NCBI GenBank assembly: GCA_028875075.1
Contig: JAPPGF010000028.1
Coordinates: 41,221-105,220 of the forward strand
DNA length: 64,000 nt
Direction of reading: 5' to 3'
Source of the DNA: Gemmatimonadota bacterium
Lineage (GTDB): Bacteria > Gemmatimonadota > Gemmatimonadetes > Longimicrobiales > Gaopeijiaceae
Position numbers and translations under genes: made by a program
Shown: positions 52,430 through 62,303 of the stretch, in pieces
How the letters are laid out: each line of letters starts with the position of its first letter
Numbering within the stretch: the stretch's first letter is position 1
Notes under the pieces: generated by a model
What the model saw: the letters and a program-made list of their open reading frames with translations, nothing else
Told to the model about the DNA's origin: nothing
Databases searched by the model: none

Positions 52430-53359
52430 ATGGAACCGACCGCCGCACCGGCAAGGGCCAGCGTCAGCCGGCCCACGCTCGACCAGATGGCGCTCACCCT
52501 CGGCAAGCGGGTGAGGCTGAATCGCCTCTTCTACGGCTCAGGCCTGCGCAACGGCACGCTGATGATCCTGCCGATCGACCAGGGGCTCGAGCACGGGCCG
52601 ATCGATTTCTTCCCGAACCCGGACGCGGCGGACCCCGAGTTCCAGTGGCGCCTTGCGGACGAGGGCGGCTACAACGGCGTCGCGTGCCACTACGGGCTCG
52701 CCCGCAAGTACATGGAGCGTTACGCGGGGCGCGTGCCTCTGATCCTGAAGATCAACGGCAAGACGAACGTGCCCACCGACTCCGACGCGCTCTCGACCCT
52801 TACGGGCAGCGTCGAGGACGCAGTAGCGCTGGGCGCTGACGCCGTCGGCTATACGCTCTACGTCGGCTCCCCGCGCCAGGACGAAGACATCGTGCAGATG
52901 CACATGGTCCGAGAGGAGTGCGACCGCTACAACATGCCCCTCGTCGTGTGGGGCTACCCGCGCGGCGCGGCGATCGAGGAGAAGGGTGGGCGGGATTCGC
53001 TCTACGCCGTCGACTACGCCGCACGCGTGGCGCTCGAACTGGGGGCCGACATCGTCAAGCTGAACATCCCGAAGCACTCCCCCAAGGATGCGCGCCAGCC
53101 CAAGGATTACCAGAAGCTGGAGTGGACGTACGAGCAGGGAGCCGAACGCGTCGTCCGCTCCGCCGGGCGAGTGCCCGTCCTGGTGAGCGGCGGCAGCAAG
53201 CTGGGCGACGACGACCTGCTGGCCAAGGCGCGCGTGGCCCTGAAGGCGGGGGCCTGCGGGCTCATCTTCGGGCGCAACATGTGGCAGCGCCCGTTCGACG
53301 AGGCGCTCGCCATGAGCGAGCGGGTGCAGAAGGAAGTACTGGCCCACTTCGGGGTCTGA
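52430..53359 (+). CDS. Class I fructose-bisphosphate aldolase (FbaB/DhnA-like)
   Basis: MILPIDQGLEHGP, GADAVGYTLYVGS, GADIVKLNIPK, VLVSGGSKL, GLIFGRNMWQR. Confidence 0.92.
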   Translation: MEPTAAPARASVSRPTLDQMALTLGKRVRLNRLFYGSGLRNGTLMILPIDQGLEHGPIDFFPNPDAADPEFQWRLADEGGYNGVACHYGLARKYMERYAGRVPLILKINGKTNVPTDSDALSTLTGSVEDAVALGADAVGYTLYVGSPRQDEDIVQMHMVREECDRYNMPLVVWGYPRGAAIEEKGGRDSLYAVDYAARVALELGADIVKLNIPKHSPKDARQPKDYQKLEWTYEQGAERVVRSAGRVPVLVSGGSKLGDDDLLAKARVALKAGACGLIFGRNMWQRPFDEALAMSERVQKEVLAHFGV

Positions 53360-53389
53360 GCCCGTTCGCCCCCCAGTGCCGGGACTCGC

Positions 53390-54124
53390 TTGAGCGGCGC
53401 CCGTGAGGCGCGCCCGCCGGCGCCGTGCGCCTCCGAGCGTCTCAAGCGGGTGGCCGCCGAGCGGGCGGCGGAGCGGGTGCTTCCGGGGATGCGGATCGGG
53501 CTCGGAACGGGCAGCACCGTCGCCCAGCTGCTCGACGTGCTGGGCGAGCGGGCGGCGAGGGGGGAACTCGAGGGCATCGTGGGCGTTCCGACCTCGGTGC
53601 GAACGGCCGAGCGGGCACGCGAGCTCGGGATCCGGCTGGCGGAGCTCGACGAGGTGGAGCCCCTCGACCTCACGGTGGACGGCGCGGACGAGGTGGGGCC
53701 CGGCCTCGACCTGGTCAAGGGCCTGGGAGGCGCGCTCCTGCGCGAGAAGATGGTCGCGCAGGCGTCAGGGGCCTTGATGATCATCGTCGACGAGTCGAAG
53801 CTGGTCGGGAGGTTGGGAGAGCGGACGCCGCTGCCGGTGGAGGTCGTCCGCTTCGGGTGGCGGGCCCACATGGCCCTGTTCCGGGAGCTGGGCTCCGATC
53901 CCTTGCTCCGGCGGCTGGAGGACGGGAGCCCCTTCGTGACCGACAACGGGAACTACATGGTCGACTGCCGCTTTCCGGACGGGATGGAGGATCCAACGGC
54001 CCTCGAGGAGACGCTCCGCCGGCGCGCGGGGGTGGTCGAGAGCGGCCTGTTCCTGGGCATGGCCTCGGCGGTGGTCGTCGCGGGCGAGCGGGGCGTGACG
54101 GTCCTCGAGAGGGGAGGGACGTAG
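53390..54124 (+). CDS. rpiA: Ribose-5-phosphate isomerase A
   Basis: GLGTGSTVAQLL, DLTVDGADEVGPGLDLVKGLGGALLREKMVA, DNGNYMVDCRF; TTG start. Confidence 0.95.
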   Translation: MSGAREARPPAPCASERLKRVAAERAAERVLPGMRIGLGTGSTVAQLLDVLGERAARGELEGIVGVPTSVRTAERARELGIRLAELDEVEPLDLTVDGADEVGPGLDLVKGLGGALLREKMVAQASGALMIIVDESKLVGRLGERTPLPVEVVRFGWRAHMALFRELGSDPLLRRLEDGSPFVTDNGNYMVDCRFPDGMEDPTALEETLRRRAGVVESGLFLGMASAVVVAGERGVTVLERGGT

Positions 54125-54126
54125 GA

Positions 54127-54792
54127 GTGGGCAGGGTCAAGCTCGCGCCCTCGGTCCTGTCGGCCGACTTCGGCCGACTCGCCGAGCAGGTCGCCGAGGC
54201 CGAGCGGGCGGGAGCGGACTGGATCCACGTGGACGTCATGGACGGCCGCTTCGTGCCCACGATCACGATCGGCCCGCTGGTCACCGAGGCCGTCCGGCGG
54301 GCGACCTCGCTGCCCGTCGACGTCCACCTCATGATTGACGAGCCGGAGCGCCACGTGGAGGCCTTCGCGGACGCGGGGGCGAGCCTCGTCACGGTGCACT
54401 ACGAGGCGTGCGGGCACCTGCACCGCACGCTCGACCGGATTCGTGAGCTAGGCCCGAGGGCGGGCGTCTCGTTGAATCCGGCCACCCCCGTCGACGCGCT
54501 CTCGGAGATCGTGCCCTTCGTGGACCTAGTCCTGATCATGTCGGTGAACCCGGGCTACGGCGGACAACGCTACATCGTTACCAGCACGGAGAAGCTCCGG
54601 CGCGCCCGCGCCCTGATCGAGCGCTCGGGGGGACGGGAGGTCGAACTCCAGGTGGACGGCGGCATCGACCGCGAGACGGCGGGCGCGGCGGCGGCGGCCG
54701 GCGCGAGCTGCCTTGTGGCCGGCTCGGCCGTCTTCCGCCACCCCGACGGCGTGGCGGCCGGGATCCGCGCCATCCGCGAATCGCTCGCCTGA
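54127..54792 (+). CDS. rpe: Ribulose-phosphate 3-epimerase
   Basis: LAPSVLSADFGRL, HVDVMDGRFVPTITIG, MSVNPGYGGQRYI, VDGGI; GTG start. Confidence 0.95.
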   Translation: MGRVKLAPSVLSADFGRLAEQVAEAERAGADWIHVDVMDGRFVPTITIGPLVTEAVRRATSLPVDVHLMIDEPERHVEAFADAGASLVTVHYEACGHLHRTLDRIRELGPRAGVSLNPATPVDALSEIVPFVDLVLIMSVNPGYGGQRYIVTSTEKLRRARALIERSGGREVELQVDGGIDRETAGAAAAAGASCLVAGSAVFRHPDGVAAGIRAIRESLA

Positions 54793-54908
54793 GCGTCCGA
54801 GACCGCACGCGGGGCAGGGGCCGCCCCGGACGGGTCCCCCGGATCCGGGACAGAGCCTTGGGGGTATCCGAGATCCGCGGTACTCCGCTCGGGGATGTTT
54901 GACAATTC

Positions 54909-55268
54909 GGGGGCGACACGGCTTCGACGTGTCTAGGGAACGTGAAGCAGCGTGCCGAGGTCCCGGGACCTCGATAATCCACCGGGAACACTTCAATAGC
55001 TGCCAACTCTGATCTGGCGCTGGCCGCGTAAGGTTCTCCTTATCGCTGGCCCGTCTCCCGAACCGCCCGCCCGAGGCGGTTCCTGAGACGTCGACGAGTC
55101 GGGCTGGCCGTCCGGATGTGCTGTCCGTCCGGCGGCGAGACTTCAGCCAGCTGGTCCCGAATTCGGCCGATCGCCGGCCGGCGAGGGACGAGACGAAACG
55201 GCGATCTACGCACGTAGGCGCTTTGCCGGATCTAGTCGCGGACGCGGGTTCGACTCCCGCCGCCTCCA
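54909..55268 (+). ncRNA. ssrA: tmRNA; tag peptide ANSDLALAA encoded at 55002-55031
   Basis: 5' GGGGGCGACACGGCTTCGACG and 3' GGGTTCGACTCCCGCCGCCTCCA; 7-bp acceptor pairing; resume ORF GCC AAC TCT GAT CTG GCG CTG GCC GCG TAA. Confidence 0.95.
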
Positions 55269-55386
55269 TTTGCAAGAGTTCCAACTACCTCCGGTGAGGT
55301 CTCGTAAGTCCCTGTAGTTAAGGCGATTATCGGAGTATTCTGGTCTTGTATAGTCCACCCAAATTCCCTATGTTCTGCCGTTGCCG

Positions 55387-55405
55387 TGTGGGGAAAATGT
55401 GGGGA
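55387..55405 (+). repeat. Direct repeat TGTGGGGA x2 (11-bp phasing) in front of integrase
   Basis: TGTGGGGAAAATGTGGGGA immediately upstream of integrase SD/ATG. Confidence 0.6.
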
Positions 55406-55410
55406 GGACT

Positions 55411-56610
55411 ATGCCAAACCTGACGGCCGCAAAGGTCCGGACCATCAAGAAGTCTGGGATGCATGGGGACGGAAACGGTCTGTACCTGAACGTGACACAT
55501 TCGGGGAGCCGGTCGTGGATCCAGAGGATCGTGATCGGGGGTCGCCGCCGGGACCTGGGGTTGGGCGGCTATCCGGGCACCGGTTTGGCGGAGGCTCGTC
55601 GGAAGGCAATAGCCAACAAGGCGCTTGTCGTGGCCGGGCGAGATCCGGTGGCCGAGCGGCGTTCGGCCCGAGTACCGACATTCCGAGTGGCTGCGGAGCG
55701 GGTTTACAAGGCGAACTTGCCGAGGTGGCGAAACGGCCATCACACGAAGACGTGGTGGCAGTCCCTTGAACGCCACGCTTTTCCCGCCATCGGTGACATA
55801 CGGGTCGACCGGATTGGCCGGAGCGATGTGCTGGCGGTCCTGGAGCCAATCTGGAGTGTCCGGCAAGAAACGGCCCGGCGCGTTCGGCAACGTATCCGCA
55901 CCATTCTGCGGTGGTGCGAGGCACACGAGTACTGCGCGGGGAATGCGGCCGGGGAGGCGCTTGACGGAGCCCTGCCGACGCTCCCCCGCGTGACGGCGCA
56001 TCTTCGAGCCCTGCCCTACCAGCACGTCACGGAAGCACTTGAGGTCGTGGAGGCCTCTGGAGCATCGAAGGCCGCAAAAATGTGTCTCCGGTTTCTGGTC
56101 TTGACTGCCGCGCGAAGCGGCGAGGCGAGACGCGCGACTTGGGACCAGATCGACGAAGTGGAACGCCTGTGGGTGATTCCAGCAGACCGTATGAAGGGTG
56201 GTGCCGAGCACAGGCAGCCGTTGTCGGCAGCGGCGCTGGCCGTTCTTGGCCCGGCAAGAGTGCTTCGGGACGAATCCGGTCTGATCTTCCCGTCCCCGCT
56301 CCGGCGAGGGTGTCCGCTGTCCAACATGAGTCTGACCAAGGTTCTAAGGGACACCAGCCTCGCCGCCCGTACTACTGTCCATGGATTCAGAACGAGCTTT
56401 CGAACTTGGGCGAGCGAGCGGACCAACGCCTCGCACGCCGTAATGGAGCTGTCGCTCGCGCATGTGGTAGGATCCTCGGTCGAGCGAGCCTATGCGAGAT
56501 CGGATTTGCTCGCGAAGCGTCGCGGGCTGATGGAGCAGTGGGGCAAGTTCGTGGCTGGCGATGGTGCCGGTGTAGTACGAGTCGCCGGGCAAGGAGCTGG
56601 GTCACGGTAG
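55411..56610 (+). CDS. Tyrosine recombinase (P4-like integrase with Arm-DNA-binding N-domain)
   Basis: LTAARSGEARR (Arg I), HGFRTSFRTWAS (HxxR), LAHVVGSSVERAYARSD (H and Tyr); directly 3' of ssrA. Confidence 0.93.
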   Translation: MPNLTAAKVRTIKKSGMHGDGNGLYLNVTHSGSRSWIQRIVIGGRRRDLGLGGYPGTGLAEARRKAIANKALVVAGRDPVAERRSARVPTFRVAAERVYKANLPRWRNGHHTKTWWQSLERHAFPAIGDIRVDRIGRSDVLAVLEPIWSVRQETARRVRQRIRTILRWCEAHEYCAGNAAGEALDGALPTLPRVTAHLRALPYQHVTEALEVVEASGASKAAKMCLRFLVLTAARSGEARRATWDQIDEVERLWVIPADRMKGGAEHRQPLSAAALAVLGPARVLRDESGLIFPSPLRRGCPLSNMSLTKVLRDTSLAARTTVHGFRTSFRTWASERTNASHAVMELSLAHVVGSSVERAYARSDLLAKRRGLMEQWGKFVAGDGAGVVRVAGQGAGSR

Positions 56611-56748
56611 ACTGCGACCCCGTGCGCGCATCGCCCGGCGTATCAGCGCCGAGAGCGCCACGCCGGCGGCCTTCGCCTTGGCCCGCCAGTCGGCAGAGTC
56701 GCCCGGCGTGAGGCGAACGGCGACTAGGACTGGGCCGTGTCTAGCCAT
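56602..56748 (-). CDS. MobC-like small relaxosome/RHH-type protein (48 aa, possible remnant)
   Basis: MARHGPVLVAVRLTPGDSADWRAKAKAAGVALSALIRRAMRARGRSLP. Confidence 0.55.
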   Translation of the reverse strand: MARHGPVLVAVRLTPGDSADWRAKAKAAGVALSALIRRAMRARGRSLP

Positions 56749-56818
56749 CGGGACGGGTCGCCACGGGGGGCACGGGGGCGACGCCCCCGCCCGCGCGATT
56801 GACCAGAGCGCGGGCCTG

Positions 56819-56862
56819 TCCGGGTTCGAAGGGGCGGAGCCCCTCACCAGCCCCCGTGTTAT
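56819..56862. repeat. Left copy of inverted oriT-like repeat
   Basis: TCCGGGTTCGAAGGGGCGGAGCCCCTCACCAGCCCCCGTGTTAT; matches reverse complement of 63847-63902. Confidence 0.6.
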
Positions 56863-57057
56863 CAATGAATTACGCGAACCCTAGTTCCGCCGTCCGTCGC
56901 CAGCGGGGTTCGGATCCCTCCGAATAGGGGTGATGGCCGGCTCGACTGGGACGCCGTTAGTGGGCAATTCCTCACGCCATGGGACCGCGAGGCTCCGGCC
57001 GAGCATCTGGGCTACAGCCCTGACCTGCTGCGGCACGACCGGAGGGCAAGGCTAGCC

Positions 57058-57783
57058 TTAACGGGACGGGGCTGGCGAATCCGCGTGTTGCCCTGAGCCA
57101 CATTCCCGGTAGCCTGACTCCACACACCGGCGAGCGTAGTCGGTAGCGCGCTTGATGTCCTCCCGCGTCATGTACCGCTCTAGCCGCTCCCTTTGGGTTC
57201 GGGCCCGTGCCTCTCCGTTTGCTCCGGCCATGTTGAACCACATATGCGCCAACACGGTGTCCGTTGGGACCGGCGGAGCCCGCTCAACGCGATTCCGGCG
57301 GGACCAGATTCGATCCCAAGGGTCGCCGCCCGCGTACATATCCCCAAGGTGGTACTGTGCACGGGCCTCGCCCTGCTCGGCAGCCATACGGTACCAGCGC
57401 ACGGCCTCGCCGGCGTCTGCGAGAACACCCCGGCCTTCATCGTACATGCCCGCGAGGTTAAACTGCGCACGGGGTTCACCCTGCTCGGCGGCCATCCGAT
57501 ACCAGCGCACAGCTTCGGCGTCGTCCAGGGTGACACCCCGGCCGTTGGCATACATGACCCCGAGGTTGTTCTGCGCTTCTGCATGGCCCCGCTCGGCAGC
57601 TATCCGATACAATCGCACGGCTTCAGAGTCATCCTGGGGGACCCCTTCGCCGTTGGCGTACTTGACGCCGAGGTTGTACTGCGCCTCGGGAGAGTCCTGT
57701 GTCGGCTGACACCCGGATACGGCGAACACGAAAAAGACCCAAACCACGCCGGTGATGCATGGGGTCTTCCGCCATACCTTCAT
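57058..57783 (-). CDS. Sel1-like repeat lipoprotein
   Basis: VSGCQP lipobox; AQYNLGVKYANGEGVPQDDSEAVRLYRIAAERGHAEAQNNLGVMYANGRGV repeats. Confidence 0.85.
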   Translation of the reverse strand: MKVWRKTPCITGVVWVFFVFAVSGCQPTQDSPEAQYNLGVKYANGEGVPQDDSEAVRLYRIAAERGHAEAQNNLGVMYANGRGVTLDDAEAVRWYRMAAEQGEPRAQFNLAGMYDEGRGVLADAGEAVRWYRMAAEQGEARAQYHLGDMYAGGDPWDRIWSRRNRVERAPPVPTDTVLAHMWFNMAGANGEARARTQRERLERYMTREDIKRATDYARRCVESGYRECGSGQHADSPAPSR

Positions 57784-57818
57784 CCCCAGCCTCGCGATGT
57801 CCGCGCTGGACGGCCACG

Positions 57819-58052
57819 TTATCGATCCCAACCGTGTCCTCCTCGAACTGCGCTCACAGGGCCAAGGAAAGCCAGTGGTTCTCGATCCTCGTGCAGCAAC
57901 AAGAGAGGTTCTAGGGCCCGAACACCCGTGACCCTAAGCATCCGTTCCGCGTCCCCCAGCGTCAGGATGAACATGAAGTTCTGACCACGAACGTGCACCG
58001 GCAACCCCGTGTCCGGTCCAACGAGGCGTACATCCCGGTGTCCCCAACCCAA
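57819..58052 (-). CDS. Hypothetical small protein (77 aa)
   Basis: Protein-like composition (VRGQNFMFILTLGDAERMLRVTGVRALEPLLLLHEDREPLAFLGP) but no recognised family. Confidence 0.3.
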   Translation of the reverse strand: MGWGHRDVRLVGPDTGLPVHVRGQNFMFILTLGDAERMLRVTGVRALEPLLLLHEDREPLAFLGPVSAVRGGHGWDR

Positions 58053-58154
58053 GTCTGCCCTGTTCGCTTCGGAGCCGCCTCAAGACCAGCCCCGGACGGT
58101 AGGCCGTTAGATCACTCGTCGATCCGCACACACGGCTGAGCGGATGCGCAAGAC

Positions 58155-59396
58155 GTGGCAGTATCGGACGAGCGCGGTATCATGGTACCTCGCTATTGCT
58201 TGAACGCTAATCTCGGTAGAGGAGAAGAACTCGTGGAGGGCATCGGTCTTCGACAAGATGTACCGCGCGACCCGGTAGCCCAGATCCTGACGCACGAGGG
58301 ACGCTCGATCGCTTTGGTCGATCTCGGCAGGGATGCCAGTGAAGCACTGCGGAGGTCGTGGCCTGCGGACCGCCCGTTCCAGTCCGGCGGGGTCATCGAG
58401 AGCACGTGGCTGCTACCGATAATCGGTACCGGAAGCGCAGCTGCAGCGTCTCTGTTTGCTGGCAACGTCTTTCTGGCGACGGCCAATCCTGCAACGCTGA
58501 TGACCATCGGGAGTGGGGTCGGATCAGCCGTCATGGGGCCGACTGGGATCGTCGCAGCAGCGCCGTTCGTCGCCGCGAGCGGTGCGCTAATACCCGTCGT
58601 GGCACCGATCATGCTCTTCACGACCGTCTCGTCGGTCATGATGTCCGCGCGCCTCGATCGAGTTCAGAAGACGCTCGGCCAGCTTGAGGACTCGGTGGGC
58701 GAGGTTCGTGGTTTCCAGCGCGCCGCAGACTACGGCCAGCTCGAGCACGCGGCCTTCGTGATCGACCAGGTCCGATCCGAATTCGAGCACCGCCGCCGAT
58801 TCGCCAGTGACGTGCCGGCCAAGCTGTTGGGGATCCAGCAAAACGCGGGGGCGCTGCGTAAGAAGTACAGGCTGCTGACGACCCGCGACGTTCATTCGGA
58901 GGACCACGCCAGATCGGCGGTGGTGAATCTCGACGCGTTCTTCCTGGCAAGTGTTTGCGAACTTCAGGTCGACCTGCTCCAGCTGTACTTGGCCCTCCAG
59001 AACGACCCTGATGTCGTCGAGGGTCGCCAGTTGGACCTCCGGAAGAAGATCGAACGGTACAATGAGGACTTCCGACAGGCCCTCGATGACGACTCGGTTG
59101 GAGCCTTCCACAGGAAGCTGAAGGGAGAATCGACCAAGTCTTTCCTCCCCCGCAGCTTACACCGTTTCTTCAGAGGAGTACTGGCCAGGATGGAGCGGGA
59201 GCGGAACGTCCGGGCTATACGGAAAGACTTGCTCTCGGTCCAAGCGCGTATCAAACAATGGACTGACGAGATTGAAGCCGCCTCGGAGGAGCCACGCGAA
59301 CAGTCCATCGTTTTCTTCCGCGAACCTAAGGGGAAGCGTGCGTTGCGCGCGTACCACACGCGCGACGTTCGAGTGGAACGAGCGGCTGCCATGTAG
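58155..59396 (+). CDS. Uncharacterised protein: glycine/alanine-rich hydrophobic segment plus long coiled-coil C-terminus
   Basis: Long ORF in island; TGSAAAASLFAGNVFLATANPATLMTIGSGVGSAVMGPTGIVAAAPFVAASGALIPVVAPIMLF followed by helical region. Confidence 0.75.
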   Translation: MAVSDERGIMVPRYCLNANLGRGEELVEGIGLRQDVPRDPVAQILTHEGRSIALVDLGRDASEALRRSWPADRPFQSGGVIESTWLLPIIGTGSAAAASLFAGNVFLATANPATLMTIGSGVGSAVMGPTGIVAAAPFVAASGALIPVVAPIMLFTTVSSVMMSARLDRVQKTLGQLEDSVGEVRGFQRAADYGQLEHAAFVIDQVRSEFEHRRRFASDVPAKLLGIQQNAGALRKKYRLLTTRDVHSEDHARSAVVNLDAFFLASVCELQVDLLQLYLALQNDPDVVEGRQLDLRKKIERYNEDFRQALDDDSVGAFHRKLKGESTKSFLPRSLHRFFRGVLARMERERNVRAIRKDLLSVQARIKQWTDEIEAASEEPREQSIVFFREPKGKRALRAYHTRDVRVERAAAM

Positions 59397-59512
59397 GCGA
59401 GTGCAGGAGGATTCGTGCCCACGCTGCCGGGAAACACCCACTCCACCGAAGCCGAACAGGTAGCGATTGTCCATCAACCGGTGGGCCAATCTGAAATGAA
59501 GAGGAAACTGGT

Positions 59513-60526
59513 TTGTTGGGGAAAACCCGCTATCGCCTTTGGTTGAAGCTCCGGATGGGCAAGCCGCTGGCAACGGAGGAAACTGCCCTGACGGCATTGA
59601 TGGCCGGCAGGAAAGTGGTGATCGAGTCCGAGGTGGAGTCTCAACCGCTCTCGGAGGCGTCATGGTTGTTGATCGGATGTCGCGGTTTCGAGGCCGAGGA
59701 CGACGCAAGGGACTTCGGCGAGAAGCTGCGGCGAGCCGTGCATATGGCCGGGTTGTGCGCCCGAGTGGGAGTCGACGCGGGTGACCCGCATGAAGACCGC
59801 ACGGTCTCATGGTTCAATCCGGAGGTCTTGCGAGAACTCGGTGCTCTGGATCCCGATACACGACTCGGACCCGACGTCCATGGTCTCGTGGTCCTGCCGG
59901 ACGACGGGAAGACGGTGTTCCTTCGGATGGGGCACGCGACGGCGTCGGTACGCTCGAATGCGAGTGGTTTCGTTCGGGCTCTTCAGGACGCGTTGCCGGA
60001 GAGCGAGCCCGCAGGCGATTCCCCCTCGATACGGCGGGCCATCAGGGTGCTGAGTCTGGCCCAACTGAGCACCGACCCGATCGCGAAGATCGTGCTGGCG
60101 GTTTCTACCGTCGAAGGGCTGGTGACCGATCCACCGTGGACGGACGCACAGAAGGAGCTGATCGAGAGGGCCGCCGCCTGGCTTGAGCGGACGCATCCTG
60201 ACGGTGAAGAGGTCGGGCAGGTCACCAACGCGATTCGCGGAATACGACCCGAAAGCATTCGTCAGCGGATACGGAAGTTGCTTAGCTCAAATGACCTGTC
60301 GGACCTGTGGCGGGATTGGGACGCGCTGTACGGGAAGCGGAGCCGCTTGTTCCACGGTGGAAAGAGAGACGGGGGCGAGGAGAGCGCCGACCACTTGGAG
60401 GAATCGGAGCTTCGAGCCTTGAGTCAAGAGGCACTGACTCTCTGCAGCAGGATTGTCCTATCCATGGCAAAGCGAGCACGGATTCCGGTTCCCGACCGAA
60501 CTGGTGTGCATTTCGGTGTCGAATGA
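59513..60526 (+). CDS. Apea-like HEPN domain protein (putative RNase); start uncertain (TTG 59513 or ATG 59555)
   Basis: C-terminal LYGKRSRLFHGGKRDGG...ELRALSQEALTLCSRIVLSMAKRA with Rx4H motif. Confidence 0.65.
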   Translation: MLGKTRYRLWLKLRMGKPLATEETALTALMAGRKVVIESEVESQPLSEASWLLIGCRGFEAEDDARDFGEKLRRAVHMAGLCARVGVDAGDPHEDRTVSWFNPEVLRELGALDPDTRLGPDVHGLVVLPDDGKTVFLRMGHATASVRSNASGFVRALQDALPESEPAGDSPSIRRAIRVLSLAQLSTDPIAKIVLAVSTVEGLVTDPPWTDAQKELIERAAAWLERTHPDGEEVGQVTNAIRGIRPESIRQRIRKLLSSNDLSDLWRDWDALYGKRSRLFHGGKRDGGEESADHLEESELRALSQEALTLCSRIVLSMAKRARIPVPDRTGVHFGVE

Positions 60527-60834
60527 GGTTGGTCAGGCGGTTGACGAGACCGACGCCGCCTTGGGGAGGACGGGAGATTCCGTGACCGACAGTCAAACGG
60601 TGGGTGAGCCCACCCGTCCTTCGGACAGCCAAGACGTACCTGACGCTCGGGGTAGGAACGCTACCGCCCGACTCTTAATCTCCTGTCACCGGCCCGCCGC
60701 TCCCCTCCTAGCCCCCGGCACTGGAGGTGTCGTCTACCTCAAATAGCACAACGGGACCACAACGTCGCCCCGGTATTTACAGCAACGGAACCGAAAGGGA
60801 GTTATCTATTCAGGTTGACAGCTAGGAGGATGCT

Positions 60835-62149
60835 GTGGCCGACGGGGGAGCGGGCATGCGACGGATCCTAGCGAGTGACTTCGGTATCTGGCCAGTCGAT
60901 TCTGATGTCGCCGGCCCTTCCGACGCGATGGTGTCCTCCCAGGACTACTGGTCGCGCCTAGCGAACTACGTCCTTCTCTACGACCAGATCATCGTACCGA
61001 CGGGGAACCTGCAAGTTCTCCCCGTCTTGCGCCTCATGCTTGGCGAAGGCGTTTTCGACGAACTTGTACGTAACCGCGCCATCGTCCTCGCGCGCTTTGA
61101 CCAATGGCTCGGCTACGGAGGGAATGGCGCAGGCATCGTTTTCTTTCAGATCAAGCCCAACCCCGACCGTGCAATTGGCCCGAATCTCGGGTACGCCTTC
61201 TTCAAGCCCATCGACGAAGCTATCGACGATGCTCTCTCGACGACGACACCCCTCGCAGACCCGAAGCGGAAGTCCGAGCTGACAAAGCTTCTGTCGAAGA
61301 ACGTGATTGAAGTCCCTCTGGACAAGATATCTAACGAGGTTCGGGACGAAACGTACAAGGACATCCTCGGCAGTCCCTACCTTCGTGCTCTAATGGCTCT
61401 TCGGAACGCCGGTCGTTCAATGAATGCGCTATGCGGCATAGATGCAAATCAACTCATGTACTGCCACCCAAACTATCTACCAGGACCGGTCGATCTCCCA
61501 GGACCGGGCGAGTCACCGGAGATTCTTGCCGTGGCTTCGTGTAGCGTTCGAGAATTTCATCCTCGGATTGGGCGGATATCTGGAAGCAACGGAAATCACC
61601 GGTGACGACTCAACCCTAAGCTTGCTTAAGGCAAAGGGGCAGAGATTCGGTCTTCCCCTCGAAGGAAACGCTGCATTCACCAAGATTCAGGAGGTCAGTG
61701 GTGTCCCCGACATTGGCGCGGCCTTCGCGGCAAAACAGCTACAGCCGGCACAACTTCTCGCGCTTCGCCATTCCAAACACGCTCAGGCACTGCGCGACTG
61801 GTTCGCCGATGGTCAACCCAACGACTCCGCACAAGACACGCTGCACCGATACGTAGAGTCCATCGGTAAACCTACTTGGCTTGATGCGTTGCCGACGAAA
61901 CTGATCCGGATTGCCACCACAGCTGGGCTGGGTGTAGTTGAGCCGGCCGTCGGTGGTCTGGCCTCGGCAGCGGACACCTTCCTGAGCAAGTGGTTCCCTG
62001 GAAAATCTCCTCGCCTCTTTCTTCGCCAAGCGCGACGCATCCTCGCAGATCAATCCGTTGTTCCGAAACCAGTGATGCGAAAGAGGCCGAGAAACTCTCC
62101 GTGTCCGTGCGGAAGCGGCAAGAAGTTCAAGAAGTGTTGTGGTCGATGA
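60835..62149 (+). pseudogene. SEC-C motif protein split by one frameshift near 61510-61540
   Basis: ORF 60835..61605 continues in the +1 frame as ...[25 protein letters not shown]...[19 protein letters not shown] (61442..62149). Confidence 0.65.
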
Positions 62150-62303
62150 CGAGCTGCTCGGTCAACGCAGTATGGGCTACCGAACGACTCCACTGGGATT
62201 CTGGCTTCTGCCGATCCGCTGCTGCGGCTGTGGTGAGCCGGTCGAGTGTTCGTCGCTCAGCCAGAGTCATTCGGTGTTTCGCATGTGGGCTTCCCTGCGC
62301 GTC

